From Agromyces sp. Leaf222 (GTDB taxonomy: Bacteria > Actinomycetota > Actinomycetes > Actinomycetales > Microbacteriaceae), in assembly GCF_001421565.1 (NCBI RefSeq), contig NZ_LMKQ01000001.1, positions 1,487,651 to 1,551,650 on the forward strand: 64,000 nt of DNA, written 5' to 3'. Shown here one piece after another: positions 8,034-16,776 of the stretch. Made by a program: the position numbers and the translations under genes. Below the pieces are notes generated by a model. The model had not been told where the DNA came from, made no database searches, and saw nothing but the letters and a program-made list of their open reading frames with translations. Position 1 is the stretch's first letter. The number at the start of each line of letters is the position of its first letter.

Positions 8034-8657
8034 CTAGCGCACCGTCTTGCGCGCCGTGATCTGGCCGGTGTCGAAGCCGAGCAGGTGCAGTCCGCCGTGG
8101 AAGCGGGCGTGCTCGACCTTGATGCAGCGGTCCATGACGACCGTGAGACCCTGCTCCTCGCCGTAGTACGCGGCATCTTGGTTCCAGATGCCGAGCTGCA
8201 CCCAGACGGTCTTGGCGCCCGCGGCGACCACGTCGTCGATGACCTGCGGGATGTCGCTGCCCTTGCGGAACACCACGACGATGTCTGGCACCTCTGGCAG
8301 GTCCTTCAGGCTGGCGTACGCCGGCTGGCCGAGGATCTCCTTCTCCATCGGGTTGACGAAGTAGAGGCGGTAGTCGCTGGACTGCTGCAGGTACGTGCCC
8401 ACGAAGAAGCTGGAGCGCTGCGGCTTGGGCGACGCGCCGACGATCGCGACCGACTTCGCCGCGTTCAGGATGCGCAGGCGCGCCTTGGCGTCGGGTCCGA
8501 CCCAGGTGCGCTGCGACTTCAGCAGCTTCGCGAGCGGCGAGCTCGCGGGCAGCTCGCATGAGAGGCCGTTGACGAGGCGGACGGTCTCGGTGGAGTCGAC
8601 GGATGCCGCGGCATCCGTCGTGCTCGGGTCGATGATGGTGTCGGTGGCAGTGCTCAT
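8034..8657 (-). CDS. CoA-binding (YccU-like) Rossmann protein
   Basis: 207 residues. An N-terminal tail of about 60 residues precedes a CoA-binding domain with VAIVGASPKPQRSSFFVGTYL, the nucleotide loop of this family, then VNPMEKEILGQPAY and DIVVVFRKGSDIP. The C-terminal part VWVQLGIWNQDAAYY and VMDRCIKVEHARF holds the conserved Cys/Lys/His of YccU proteins. Its start overlaps the stop of metY by 4 bp, so it is made from the same message. Related proteins often sit beside O-acetylhomoserine sulfhydrylase genes, which suggests a link to sulfur-amino-acid metabolism, but the biochemical role is not known. Confidence 0.85.
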   Translation of the reverse strand: MSTATDTIIDPSTTDAAASVDSTETVRLVNGLSCELPASSPLAKLLKSQRTWVGPDAKARLRILNAAKSVAIVGASPKPQRSSFFVGTYLQQSSDYRLYFVNPMEKEILGQPAYASLKDLPEVPDIVVVFRKGSDIPQVIDDVVAAGAKTVWVQLGIWNQDAAYYGEEQGLTVVMDRCIKVEHARFHGGLHLLGFDTGQITARKTVR

Positions 8658-9949
8658 CGTGCTGCTCCAGTCGCGGCCGTGAGGGCCTGGTCGAGGTCGT
8701 CGATGATGTCTTCAACGTCTTCGATGCCCACGCTAATCCGCACGACGCCAGGAAGCACGCCCGCGTCGACGAGCTGCTGCTCGGTCAACTGCGCGTGCGT
8801 GGTCGACGCCGGGTGGATGATGAGCGTCTTCGCGTCGCCGATGTTCGCGAGGTGCGAGGCGAGGTTGACCGACTCGATGAGGGTCTGGCCGACCGCGCGG
8901 CCGCCCTTGACCTCGAAGCTGAAGACGGAACCGGCGCCCTTGGGCAGGTACTTCTGGGCACGGTCGTAGTGGGGGTGGTTCGGCAGGCCGGCCCACCAGA
9001 CGTTCTCGATGCGGGAGTCGGACTCGAGCCACTCGGCGACGGCGCGCGCATTGTCGATGTGCGCCTGGATGCGGTACGGAAGGGTCTCGACGCCCTGCGC
9101 GAGCAGGAACGCGGAGTGCGGTGCGAGCGCCGGGCCGATGTCGCGCAGCTGCTCGGCGCGCAGGCGCGTGAGGAACGCGTACTCGCCGAAGTTGCCCGAC
9201 CACTCGAGTCCGCCGTAGCTCGGCACGGGCTGGCCGAAGAGCGGGAACTTCTCGGAGTGCCAGTGGAAGCGGCCCGACTCGACGACGACGCCGCCGAGGG
9301 TCGTGCCGTGGCCGCCGAGGAACTTCGTGGCCGAGTGGGTGACGATGTCGGCGCCCCACTCGATGGGGCGGTTGAGGTAGGGGGTGGCGATCGTCGAGTC
9401 GACGATGAACGGGATGCCGTGGGCGTGCGCCACGTCGGCGAGGCCCTCGAGGTCGGCGATCTCTCCCGACGGGTTCGCGATCGTCTCGACGAAGAGCGCC
9501 TTGGTCTTGTCGGTGATCGCGGCCGCGTAGTCGGCCGGGTCGGAGGAGCGGACGAACGTCGTGTCGATGCCGAAGCGGCGGAGCGTGACATCCAGCTGGG
9601 TGATCGAGCCGCCGTAGAGGTTCGCCGAGGCGACGATGTGGTCGCCCGAGCCGGCGAGGCTCGCGAAGGTGATGTACTGCGCGGCGAGGCCGGAGGCGGT
9701 GGCGACGGCGCCGAGCCCGCCTTCGAGGCTCGCGACGCGCTCCTCGAAGCTCGCGACCGTCGGGTTCGCGAGGCGGGAGTAGATGTTGCCGTACTTCTGC
9801 AGCGCGAAGCGCGCCGCGGCATCCGCCGTGTCGTCGAAGACGAACGCACTCGACTGGTAGATCGGGAGGGCGCGGGCGCCCGTCACCTGGTCGGGGATGT
9901 TGCCCGCGTGGATGGCGCGGGTCTTGAAGCCGTATTCGCGGTCTGCCAT
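8654..9949 (-). CDS. metY: O-acetylhomoserine sulfhydrylase (aminocarboxypropyltransferase)
   Basis: 431 residues, a PLP enzyme of the Cys/Met metabolism family. It makes homocysteine from O-acetylhomoserine and sulfide in methionine synthesis. Seen: FKTRAIHAGNIPD at the N-terminus, YSRLANPTVASFEERVASLEGG, substrate loop ANLYGGS, Asp in FIVDSTIATPYL, and the PLP lysine in THSATKFLGGHG (Lys209). The length is right for MetY and longer than MetB/MetC. A TAGCGT hexamer (9956-9961 on this strand) lies 6 nt before the ATG, so the transcript is probably leaderless and no SAM riboswitch can lie in a 5' leader. It is followed by the overlapping CoA-binding gene. Confidence 0.93.
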   Translation of the reverse strand: MADREYGFKTRAIHAGNIPDQVTGARALPIYQSSAFVFDDTADAAARFALQKYGNIYSRLANPTVASFEERVASLEGGLGAVATASGLAAQYITFASLAGSGDHIVASANLYGGSITQLDVTLRRFGIDTTFVRSSDPADYAAAITDKTKALFVETIANPSGEIADLEGLADVAHAHGIPFIVDSTIATPYLNRPIEWGADIVTHSATKFLGGHGTTLGGVVVESGRFHWHSEKFPLFGQPVPSYGGLEWSGNFGEYAFLTRLRAEQLRDIGPALAPHSAFLLAQGVETLPYRIQAHIDNARAVAEWLESDSRIENVWWAGLPNHPHYDRAQKYLPKGAGSVFSFEVKGGRAVGQTLIESVNLASHLANIGDAKTLIIHPASTTHAQLTEQQLVDAGVLPGVVRISVGIEDVEDIIDDLDQALTAATGAAR

Positions 9950-10041
9950 ACCGCAACGCTAGCCGCGCCGCACCCGCCGGCCCGCGGCATCCGTAATGCG
10001 GAGCAATCAGATCGCGGAACCCGAACGGTTAGGCTGGCGCG

Positions 10042-11616
10042 ATGTCGGATCGATGGCACAGGGTCTCCGTTTCGCCCACCGCGCCCGGGGCGGGCCACGG
10101 CGTGCAACCGTTGGCCGCCGAAGACCTCTTCGCGCAGCCCGTCGAGGCCGCCGCCGCCATCGCGCTCGACGAGAAGCTGCGCCAGGCCTACTACTGGATC
10201 GTGAACCGCGCGGTCATCTCGCCGTACTACGACCTCGAGTTCTCGTCGGGTGCGCCGCTGACCTTCGGGCTCGGCGATGCCGGCGCGCAGTTGACCCTGC
10301 CGACCGAGGCGTCGTTCTCGTCGAACGTGCTGGTGCCCCTGCTCTCGTTCGCACTCGGCGGCAAGTGCCTGCTCGTCGGCGGCCCCGGGCGCGGCAAGAC
10401 GACGGTCGCGGTGATCATGGGCGTGCTCGCCGGCAGCTCGGCCGACGACGTGCGCCGCGGCGTGCAGCAGGGCCAGCCGCAGCTGACCGTGAGCGACCTG
10501 GTCGGCATCCCGCTGCCGCGCGACCTCGTGAACGCGTCGCGACTGGCGGACATCGGCATCGCCTGGCGCGAGTGGCTCACGCGGCCGGTGAAGATCGTCG
10601 ACGAGTACAACCGCATCCCGACGAAGACCCAGTCGGCGCTGCTCACCATGGTCGCAGAGGGGTACGTCGAGAGCCACGACCAGATGCGGCGCACCGCCCC
10701 CGAGTCCGGCGTCGAGAGCTGGTTCTTCACCGCGAACGACGACGCCGGCGGCGGTACGTTCCCCGTCATCCAGGCGCTGCGCGACCGCATGGACGTGACC
10801 GTGCAGTCGGCCGGGTTCAACAGCCGCTTCTTCGACGAGCTCATCGCACGGGTCGAGGCCGGCGAGAAGCCCGAGGAGCACGTGCCGCAGGAGCTCGTGT
10901 TCTCGGGCGACGAGCAGGAGCGCATGCGCGCCGAGATCCGCGCGGTGCCGATGCCGCGAGAGGTGCGGCGACGGCTCGAGTACTTCTTCGGCCACTTCGA
11001 GTTCGTGCAGCACGCCGGCCGGCGCTTCGAATACCGCACGAAGGACACCGCCACGACCGCCGGCGGCCGGGTCGGCGAGATCATCGAGGCGAACTCCGGC
11101 GCCGACCTCGAGGCCGACCTCGGCGCGCAGACGCTCAACGGGCTCTCGGTGCGAGCCATGCAGACGCTCATCGTCTACGCCAAGGCGATGGCGTGGTTCC
11201 GCGGCACCGGCGCGGTGTCGCTCGCCGACGTGGCCGCGGTGCTGCCGTTCGCACTGCGCGGCAAGCTGCTGCCGAACCTCGCCCATCCGCGATTCGACGT
11301 CGGCGCGGAGCGGGAGCTCGCGACCGACACGGCGAGCTGGCTCGGCGACCTCTTCGCCGAGTCGTGCCGGCAGTACGACGCGCTCGGGCGCGACCACGAC
11401 GACCCGGTGGGCGACCTGCTCACCGAGCTCGATCGCGGCCTCGACGGCCTCTCGTCGGTCGACGTCTCCCGCCGCATCACGGCCGTCGAGACGCGCATCC
11501 GTCGCATCGCCGACACCGGCAAGCTCTACGGCCGCGACTTCGACGACCTCATGACGCTCAAGTACCTGCACCAGCGGTACACCGCCTACCTGCGGTGGGC
11601 GGAGCAGCCCAGATGA
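10042..11616 (+). CDS. MoxR-family AAA+ ATPase, first gene of a five-gene operon
   Basis: 524 residues. It has Walker A GGPGRGKTT near residue 115, Walker B IVDEYNRI near 186 with the acidic pair Asp-Glu, sensor-1 Asn in WFFTANDDAGG, and an arginine-finger region ALRDRMDVTVQSAGFNSRFFDEL. This is the MoxR layout, with about 110 residues before the AAA core and a long helical C-terminal region after it. MoxR ATPases act as chaperones with VWA-domain partners, and such a partner is encoded two genes downstream. The ATG is preceded at 6 nt by TAGGCT (10030-10035), so it is probably leaderless. The stop overlaps the next ATG. Confidence 0.9.
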   Translation: MSDRWHRVSVSPTAPGAGHGVQPLAAEDLFAQPVEAAAAIALDEKLRQAYYWIVNRAVISPYYDLEFSSGAPLTFGLGDAGAQLTLPTEASFSSNVLVPLLSFALGGKCLLVGGPGRGKTTVAVIMGVLAGSSADDVRRGVQQGQPQLTVSDLVGIPLPRDLVNASRLADIGIAWREWLTRPVKIVDEYNRIPTKTQSALLTMVAEGYVESHDQMRRTAPESGVESWFFTANDDAGGGTFPVIQALRDRMDVTVQSAGFNSRFFDELIARVEAGEKPEEHVPQELVFSGDEQERMRAEIRAVPMPREVRRRLEYFFGHFEFVQHAGRRFEYRTKDTATTAGGRVGEIIEANSGADLEADLGAQTLNGLSVRAMQTLIVYAKAMAWFRGTGAVSLADVAAVLPFALRGKLLPNLAHPRFDVGAERELATDTASWLGDLFAESCRQYDALGRDHDDPVGDLLTELDRGLDGLSSVDVSRRITAVETRIRRIADTGKLYGRDFDDLMTLKYLHQRYTAYLRWAEQPR

Positions 11617-12299
11617 TCCGCGTCGCGGGCAATGCGGCGAACGCGCCGCTCGCGGCGGTGACGCTCGAGAGCGCGGTGTCGGATGCCGCGGCCCGCTGCC
11701 GCGACCTCGATCTCGCGCTCGCGGCGGGCAACGTCGGCCGCAGCGGGGGAGACCCGCTGCGCTTCGCCGTGACGCTCGGCGCCGGGTTCGCCGCACTCGA
11801 GGCGGCGCCGTCACGGGCCGATGCCCTCGACCTCGTGGCCGTCGCGGGCTGGCGGGCCGGCGTGCTGGGGCTTCGCGACGACGCGCTCCGGCGCCTCGAG
11901 ACGATCCGGTCCGACGAGCGGATGCGGCCGGCAGCGGCGGCCGTGCTCGGGCTCGACACCGACGAGCTCGACGGGTTCGTCGAGCGCCAGGCCGACGACC
12001 GGTACTGGTGGCCCGGCCGGGATCGCCTCCGCGGATACGTGTGCTCCGCCGGTGGCTTCTCCGGGCTCGGCGGTGCGTGGATCGCACCCCCCGACGGCTG
12101 GTGCGCGCTCGCGGAGCCCGGCGCGTTCGGCGTGCACGCCGCCGGCGACTGGTGGCGACTCGACGCCGACGTCTGGGGCGCGAGGCTCATCCGCCTCGCC
12201 GAGGCCCCCGAGGCATCGGCGACGGCGGACCCGCGCGTGAGCATCGTGTGCCGCCCCGACACGCACTTGGCCTGGCTGCACGTTCGGGATGCCGCGTGA
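11613..12299 (+). CDS. unrecognised protein in MoxR/VWA operon
   Basis: 228 residues, no family recognised. The N-terminal half is Ala/Leu/Arg-rich and helical (about 20-120), like a small helical-repeat or bundle domain. The C-terminal part has many aromatic residues: DDRYWWPGRDRLRGYV, IAPPDGWCALAEPGAFGVHAAGDWWRLDADVWGARL. This looks like a compact beta-rich domain. No signal peptide or membrane helix. It is translationally coupled to the MoxR gene (ATGA) and to the VWA gene (GTGA), so it is likely made in fixed ratio with them and may be an adaptor of that complex. This role is inferred only from position. Confidence 0.7.
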   Translation: MIRVAGNAANAPLAAVTLESAVSDAAARCRDLDLALAAGNVGRSGGDPLRFAVTLGAGFAALEAAPSRADALDLVAVAGWRAGVLGLRDDALRRLETIRSDERMRPAAAAVLGLDTDELDGFVERQADDRYWWPGRDRLRGYVCSAGGFSGLGGAWIAPPDGWCALAEPGAFGVHAAGDWWRLDADVWGARLIRLAEAPEASATADPRVSIVCRPDTHLAWLHVRDAA

Positions 12300-14299
12300 G
12301 CGGCGTGCGGGGTGAGGCTCCCGTCATCGGGCCGGTCGACGCCGTGAGCGTGCCGCTCGTCGGCGAGGCCCGCGCGGCCTGGGAGCACGCGCAGGGCCTG
12401 TGGGGTGTGCGCATGCACGATGCCGAGCTGCGGCCGGGCGCCGGCGATGCGCAGGGCGCGGCGGCGTGGTTCACGTTCCCGCCCTCGATCGCCGTCGACC
12501 CGGTCATGCTCGTCGACGACGGCATCTCGGGGGAGCTCGAGAGCGTCTTCGCCCACGAGCTCGGCCACCACGTGCTCGCGCCGAGCACGCGCGTCGACTC
12601 GTTCAAGATCGTGCAGCAGATGGCGCGCGCGCTCGCCGCCGCGGGCGCCGTACCCGTTCGCCCCGAGCCCGCGCAGCGGCTGGCGAACCTCTGGTGCGAC
12701 CTGCTCGTCAACGCCCGCGTCGCCGTGCTCCAACGTCGACGCGGCGTTCCGGGTGTCGACGTGCCCGAGCCGGGAACCCGGGCGGCGCCGGGCACGACCC
12801 CGGGGGTCGTCAGGCTCATGCACGAGCTCTTCCGGGGCGGCTTCGATGCGCAGAGCCGGCTGTGGTGGGTGTACCGCCGCGCCTACGAGCACGTGTGGGG
12901 CCTGCCGGCCGGCACGATGTGCCCGGTCGACCCGCCGCCGGTGCCGGTGCGACCCGTCTCGGCGGCCGCCGCCGCGTACGTGCCGAAGCCGCTCTCCGAG
13001 GTTCCCGAGAAGTTCCGCGAGCAGGAGCGCGAGCTCCGCGAAGCCCAGGAACGCGCGGCGCGCATCGCCGACGAGCTCTCGCGCATCACGATGACGACGC
13101 CCGAGTTCGACGCGGATCGCGTGGCCGGCCTCGTGCGCACCTTCGCGAGCGATCCCGTCGCGGGGGCCCTGCGCTTCGGCGTGCTGACCGCGCCGTACCT
13201 CGTCGAGGCCGAACGCGCCGCGCAGTCGGGCGGCGGGCTGGCCGGTGCCCGCGCCATCGGCGGCAGCGGTGGGAACGCCGGCGGATGCTCGTCCGACGCG
13301 GCGCCGCCGACGGCCGAGGAGCTCGGGCGCGTGCTCGCCGATCGCCGACTGCAGGAGCCCATGCCTTCGCGCGACCTCGGCGACGCGCCCGGTGCCGACG
13401 CGCCCGGCGGTGACGACGGCGAGGGCGACGTCGGGCCTGGCGGCGATGGGCAGGGGCGCGGTCGCGGCCAGGGCTTCAGCGTCGCCCAGACCCTGCGGCT
13501 GTACCCCGCATCGGTCGCCGACGACGTGATCGCCACGTGGTACCGCACGACCGCGGCGCCGTGGGTCAGGCCGTTCACCGAACGCAGGCCGGACCGCCCC
13601 GTCGCGGACCTGCCGGGGCCGATCGAGCTCTGGGACGCCGGCGACGAGCTCGCGGACCTCGACTGGTCGGCGACGTTGCAGGCGGGTGCGGTGGTCGTGC
13701 CGGGCGTGACCACGCGCAGGCGTTCGCGGCTCGACGACGACCCCGAACCCGAGGAGGCGAGCATCGAGCTCGACCTCTACCTCGACTCGTCGGGGTCGAT
13801 GGCGCGCCCGAGCGAGGGCTCCCCGGCCGTGCTCGCCGGCACGATCCTCGCGCTCTCGGTGCTCCGCGGCGGCGGCCGGGTGCGCGTCACGAGCTTCTCG
13901 GCGGCGGGTCAGGTCGCGGGCGGCGAGCGGTTCAGCCGCAATCCCCGCGAGATCGTCTCGTCGCTGGCGTTCTTCTTCGGCAGCGGCACGAGCTTTCCCC
14001 TCGACGTCTACGGCGACCGCTATCGACGGCTCGCGCCGCCGCGCGACGGGGTGCGCCGCCATGTCGTCGTGCTCTCCGACGACGGCCTCGTCTCGATGTT
14101 CGGCGTCGGCAACGAGCCGTTCGCCGACGTGGCCCGACAGGTTCGCGAGAAGCTCACGACCGGAACGCTCGTGCTCCAGGACCGCTGGCGGCGGGTCGGG
14201 CCGCTCGCCGAGGCCGCCGGCTACGACGTCGTCTACCTGGATTCGATGGAGGAGGCGCCGCGCGTGTGCGCGCGCCTCGCGGAGGTGCTGCGTGGCTGA
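12296..14299 (+). CDS. zincin-like metallopeptidase / VWA domain fusion protein
   Basis: 667 residues. An N-terminal region carries HELGHH (HExxH at 87-91) after SGELESVFA, the active-site helix of a zinc peptidase; a Glu-rich coiled segment follows near 235-265. A low-complexity Gly/Asp stretch lies near 375-391. The C-terminal third is a von Willebrand A domain with MIDAS DSSGS at 497-501 and a beta strand ending VVVLSDDG. It starts with GTG overlapping the previous stop. VWA proteins are the usual partners or substrates of MoxR ATPases; a peptidase-like HExxH in the same chain is less usual. Whether the zinc site is active is not shown; the third zinc ligand is not obvious. Confidence 0.8.
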   Translation: MSGVRGEAPVIGPVDAVSVPLVGEARAAWEHAQGLWGVRMHDAELRPGAGDAQGAAAWFTFPPSIAVDPVMLVDDGISGELESVFAHELGHHVLAPSTRVDSFKIVQQMARALAAAGAVPVRPEPAQRLANLWCDLLVNARVAVLQRRRGVPGVDVPEPGTRAAPGTTPGVVRLMHELFRGGFDAQSRLWWVYRRAYEHVWGLPAGTMCPVDPPPVPVRPVSAAAAAYVPKPLSEVPEKFREQERELREAQERAARIADELSRITMTTPEFDADRVAGLVRTFASDPVAGALRFGVLTAPYLVEAERAAQSGGGLAGARAIGGSGGNAGGCSSDAAPPTAEELGRVLADRRLQEPMPSRDLGDAPGADAPGGDDGEGDVGPGGDGQGRGRGQGFSVAQTLRLYPASVADDVIATWYRTTAAPWVRPFTERRPDRPVADLPGPIELWDAGDELADLDWSATLQAGAVVVPGVTTRRRSRLDDDPEPEEASIELDLYLDSSGSMARPSEGSPAVLAGTILALSVLRGGGRVRVTSFSAAGQVAGGERFSRNPREIVSSLAFFFGSGTSFPLDVYGDRYRRLAPPRDGVRRHVVVLSDDGLVSMFGVGNEPFADVARQVREKLTTGTLVLQDRWRRVGPLAEAAGYDVVYLDSMEEAPRVCARLAEVLRG

Positions 14300-14903
14300 C
14301 GAAGACGAACGGCTCGCGGCGTGGGCCGTGCTCGCCGGTGACGTGGATGCGGTCTGGGCCGCGGCGCGGCCCGGCCCGTCGCTCGACGCGGTCGCCGCAC
14401 GGCTCGCGAGCGCGCCCCGCGCGTTCCTCGACGATCGGGTCGTGCTCGCGGCGCTCGCGGGCGACGTGCTGGGCGGGCGGCCGCTCACGGCGCTCGCCTT
14501 CGCCGACGATGCTCGCGTGCGGCTCGGCGCGTCGCTGGCCCTCTGGCTCGTCGCGAGCGAAGACCTCGTCGAACCCTTCACACCCGCGATCCGCACCGGC
14601 ACCACCGCGCTCGCGGTCGACGCGCTCGCCCTGCGGGTCGCGTCGGTCGCCGATCCGCTCGACTGGCTCGCCGACGACGAGCGGCGCGACGAGGCCGCCC
14701 GCACCTTCCTGCTCTGGTGCGGATTCCTGCCGGCGGGCGAAGACGCCGCGACCGCGCGTGCACTGCTCGTCGCGCGGGACTCGCTGGCCAGGCACCGCGA
14801 GCTCGCGGAGGCCTATGCCGAGCATCGGCATCGCGCCGAGATCGCCCGGCGACTCGCCGATGCGCGTGCGAAGGAGGCCGCGGCGAGGTACTCGACCGAA
14901 TGA
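14292..14903 (+). CDS. unrecognised helical protein in MoxR/VWA operon
   Basis: 203 residues, no family recognised. The chain is nearly all helical, Ala/Leu/Asp/Arg-rich, with a repeating pattern such as AAWAVLAGDVDAVWAAAR and ALAFADDARVRLGASLALWLV that recalls HEAT- or armadillo-like repeats. It starts at GTG inside the end of the VWA gene (8-bp overlap) and ends overlapping the ligase start. No signal peptide, metal motif or membrane helix is seen. A scaffold or adaptor role for the MoxR/VWA/ligase products is suggested only by the tight coupling. Confidence 0.7.
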   Translation: MADEDERLAAWAVLAGDVDAVWAAARPGPSLDAVAARLASAPRAFLDDRVVLAALAGDVLGGRPLTALAFADDARVRLGASLALWLVASEDLVEPFTPAIRTGTTALAVDALALRVASVADPLDWLADDERRDEAARTFLLWCGFLPAGEDAATARALLVARDSLARHRELAEAYAEHRHRAEIARRLADARAKEAAARYSTE

Positions 14904-16318
14904 GCGACCCCGACCGGCCCGATCCGCTCGAGCTCGCCGAGTACGCGCCGGGCGAGGCCGCCGTCCTGAGCGACGCCGAGCGATGGCCGACGCTGTCCGA
15001 CGAGGGCCGCGCCCGGCTCGAGCGGTGGCGGCGGCATCCGCACGCCCCGCGCTGGGTGCACGCGACCGGCGACCGCCTGCGCGAGGAGCAGCTCGACCGC
15101 GTGCGGCGGCCGCTGCCCGTCGAGGGATGGCTCGACGGGCATCTCGCGACGGCGCGTCGCCTCATCCGCTATCGCCGCATGTCGGGGCTCGACCGGCTCG
15201 AGGACTTCCCGACCTCGTCGCGCCGCGACCTCGTCGACGACCTCGCCGCGTTCGTGCCGCTCGACGCCGACCTCGACCTCGCCGTGCACGGCACCAGCTC
15301 GGGGTCGACGGGCGCCGCACTGGTGCTGCCCGACGAGGTCGAGGAGGTCGCGCGCGGGTTCCACCTGCTCGTGGCGCTCGCGGCCGGCGAGGGCGTCGAC
15401 TGGCGACCCGACGGCGAGCGCCTCGCGGTCGTGCAGGTCGTGCACCAGCGGCAGGCGTTCACGTACGTGTCGATCGTGAGCTCGTTCGAGCAGCGCGCGA
15501 TGGCCCGCGTGAACCTGCACGGGTCGGCCTGGCCGACGGATGCCGCGCGCGCGGCGTTCCTCGCCGATGCCGACCCGCAGGTGGTCACCGGCAATCCCAC
15601 GAGCCTCGCCGAGCTGCTCGCCCCCGAGGTGCGCTCCGCGATCCGGCCGCTCGCGATCTTCTCGGGCGCCATGGCGCTGTCGGCGCCGTTGCGCGCCGGC
15701 CTCGAGCAGGCCTTCGGCTGTCCCGTCTTCGACGTCTACGGCCTGCACGAGACCCGACCGATCGCCGTGCGCACCGACGATGGGCCGTTCCGCGTGCTCG
15801 ATCGACGGGTGCTCGTCGAGACGCTCGACGCCGACGGACGCACGGTGCCCGACGGCGAGGTCGGCGAGCTCGTCGTGACGGCCGGCGAGAATCCGCTGCT
15901 GCCCCTCGTTCGCTACCGCACGGGCGACTTCGGGCGCCTGGTTCGGCTCGCCGACGGTGCGGCGGGCATCGCCGACCTCGAGGGCCGGGAGCACACCCGA
16001 TTCGTCGCGGCGAGCGGCGACCTCGTGCCGAGCGTCGACCTCACGCAGCAGCTCCAGGCGCACGGTGCGCTCGGTTGGAGCGTGGAGCAGGCCGCCGACG
16101 GCGCCGTCACGGCGCGCATCGCCGGCGGTGATGCGCCGGCCGTCGAGGCCGCGCTCGCCGCGCTGCTCGGCCGCGCCGTGGCGGTCGAGCGGGTCGATCG
16201 CCTCGCCGACCTCGGCGAGGGCAAGCCGCGCCGGTACCGCAGCCTCGCGGCCGATCCGGCGGGTCGCGCGGCCTCCGCTGATCGGCACGCCCGGCCCGCC
16301 GATACGATGGGCGGATGA
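14900..16318 (+). CDS. PaaK-like AMP-forming adenylate ligase
   Basis: 472 residues. It resembles phenylacetate-CoA ligase/F390 synthetase and DUF-type AMP ligases rather than classical acyl-CoA synthetases. Seen: the phosphate-binding loop GTSSGSTGAALVLP near 131-144, VVTGNPTSLAELL, DVYGLHETRPI (adenine/AMP contact), and LVRYRTGDFGRLV. The C-terminal end has GEGKPRRYR, in the place of the catalytic-Lys region of PaaK. It is the last gene of the coupled MoxR operon. In that setting the acyl-adenylate chemistry might modify a protein or small molecule handled by the complex, but the substrate is unknown. The monooxygenase-like gene that follows has its own promoter. Confidence 0.78.
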   Translation: MSDPDRPDPLELAEYAPGEAAVLSDAERWPTLSDEGRARLERWRRHPHAPRWVHATGDRLREEQLDRVRRPLPVEGWLDGHLATARRLIRYRRMSGLDRLEDFPTSSRRDLVDDLAAFVPLDADLDLAVHGTSSGSTGAALVLPDEVEEVARGFHLLVALAAGEGVDWRPDGERLAVVQVVHQRQAFTYVSIVSSFEQRAMARVNLHGSAWPTDAARAAFLADADPQVVTGNPTSLAELLAPEVRSAIRPLAIFSGAMALSAPLRAGLEQAFGCPVFDVYGLHETRPIAVRTDDGPFRVLDRRVLVETLDADGRTVPDGEVGELVVTAGENPLLPLVRYRTGDFGRLVRLADGAAGIADLEGREHTRFVAASGDLVPSVDLTQQLQAHGALGWSVEQAADGAVTARIAGGDAPAVEAALAALLGRAVAVERVDRLADLGEGKPRRYRSLAADPAGRAASADRHARPADTMGG

Positions 16319-16617
16319 TCCTCGAGCACGCGCTGCTGCCCGTCGTCCCCGGCCTCGAGTCGGAGTTCGAGGCGGCGTTCGACGAGGCCCGCCACATCAT
16401 CGCGTCGATGCCCGGGTTCGTCGACCTCACGCTCTCCCGCGGCGTCGAGTCGCCGTCGACCTACTTGCTGCTCGTGCACTGGCAGAGCGTCGAGGCGCAC
16501 GAGGTCGGGTTCCGCGGTTCGCCCGAGTACGAGCTCTGGCGGTCGCTGCTGCACCGGTTCTACGAGCCCTTCCCGGTGGTCGAGCACTTCGACGAGGTGG
16601 CGTCGGTCGAGGGCTGA
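16315..16617 (+). CDS. antibiotic biosynthesis monooxygenase (ABM) domain protein
   Basis: 100 residues, the size of a single ferredoxin-like ABM domain. The pattern ILEHALLPVVPGLESEFEAAFDEARHIIASMPGFVDLTLSRG then YLLLVHWQSVEAHEVGFRGSPEYELWRSLL is typical of small dimeric oxygenases or quinol/heme-handling relatives. Its ATG overlaps the ligase stop by 4 bp, but TACGAT at 16303-16308 lies 6 nt upstream, so it may also have its own leaderless transcript. The C-terminal FYEPFPVVEHFDEV is typical of the family. The substrate cannot be named. Confidence 0.85.
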   Translation: MILEHALLPVVPGLESEFEAAFDEARHIIASMPGFVDLTLSRGVESPSTYLLLVHWQSVEAHEVGFRGSPEYELWRSLLHRFYEPFPVVEHFDEVASVEG

Positions 16618-16717
16618 CGCCGGGGTCCGCGCCCGGCCCGACAGGCCTGCACAGCGCTGCACAGGGCCTGCACAGCGCGTCCCGGTATGGTCGGGTTCAC
16701 GGCCGCGATCGCGGCCT

Positions 16718-16760
16718 CCGGACGAGGGCACCCAGTACCCGGAACGCGACAAGACTGGCT
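16718..16760 (+). ncRNA. guanidine-III (ykkC-III) riboswitch
   Basis: The order CCGGACGAGG (16718-16727), TACCCGG (16736-16742) and GACAAGA (16748-16754) matches the compact guanidine-III consensus known from actinobacteria. P1 pairs CCGG 16718-16721 with CCGG 16739-16742. A pseudoknot can form between CCAG 16732-16735 and CTGG 16755-16758. The pseudoknot ends 3 nt before the AGGAG ribosome site (16762-16766) of the exporter gene. Binding of guanidinium would therefore be expected to act on translation. Placement in front of a guanidinium exporter agrees with the known regulon. Confidence 0.88.
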
Positions 16761-16776
16761 CAGGAGTTGAGCAGTC

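Noticed and set aside
9883..14704. Long minus-strand frames over the MoxR operon (734 and 1048 codons)
   Set aside because: They shadow the five coupled plus-strand genes; the composition (His/Arg/Ala) is that of antisense frames and no start site or motif supports them.
12296..16318. Magnesium chelatase or gas-vesicle assignment for the MoxR/VWA genes
   Set aside because: The ATPase has the MoxR layout and neither BchH/BchD-like sequences nor gas-vesicle proteins are nearby.
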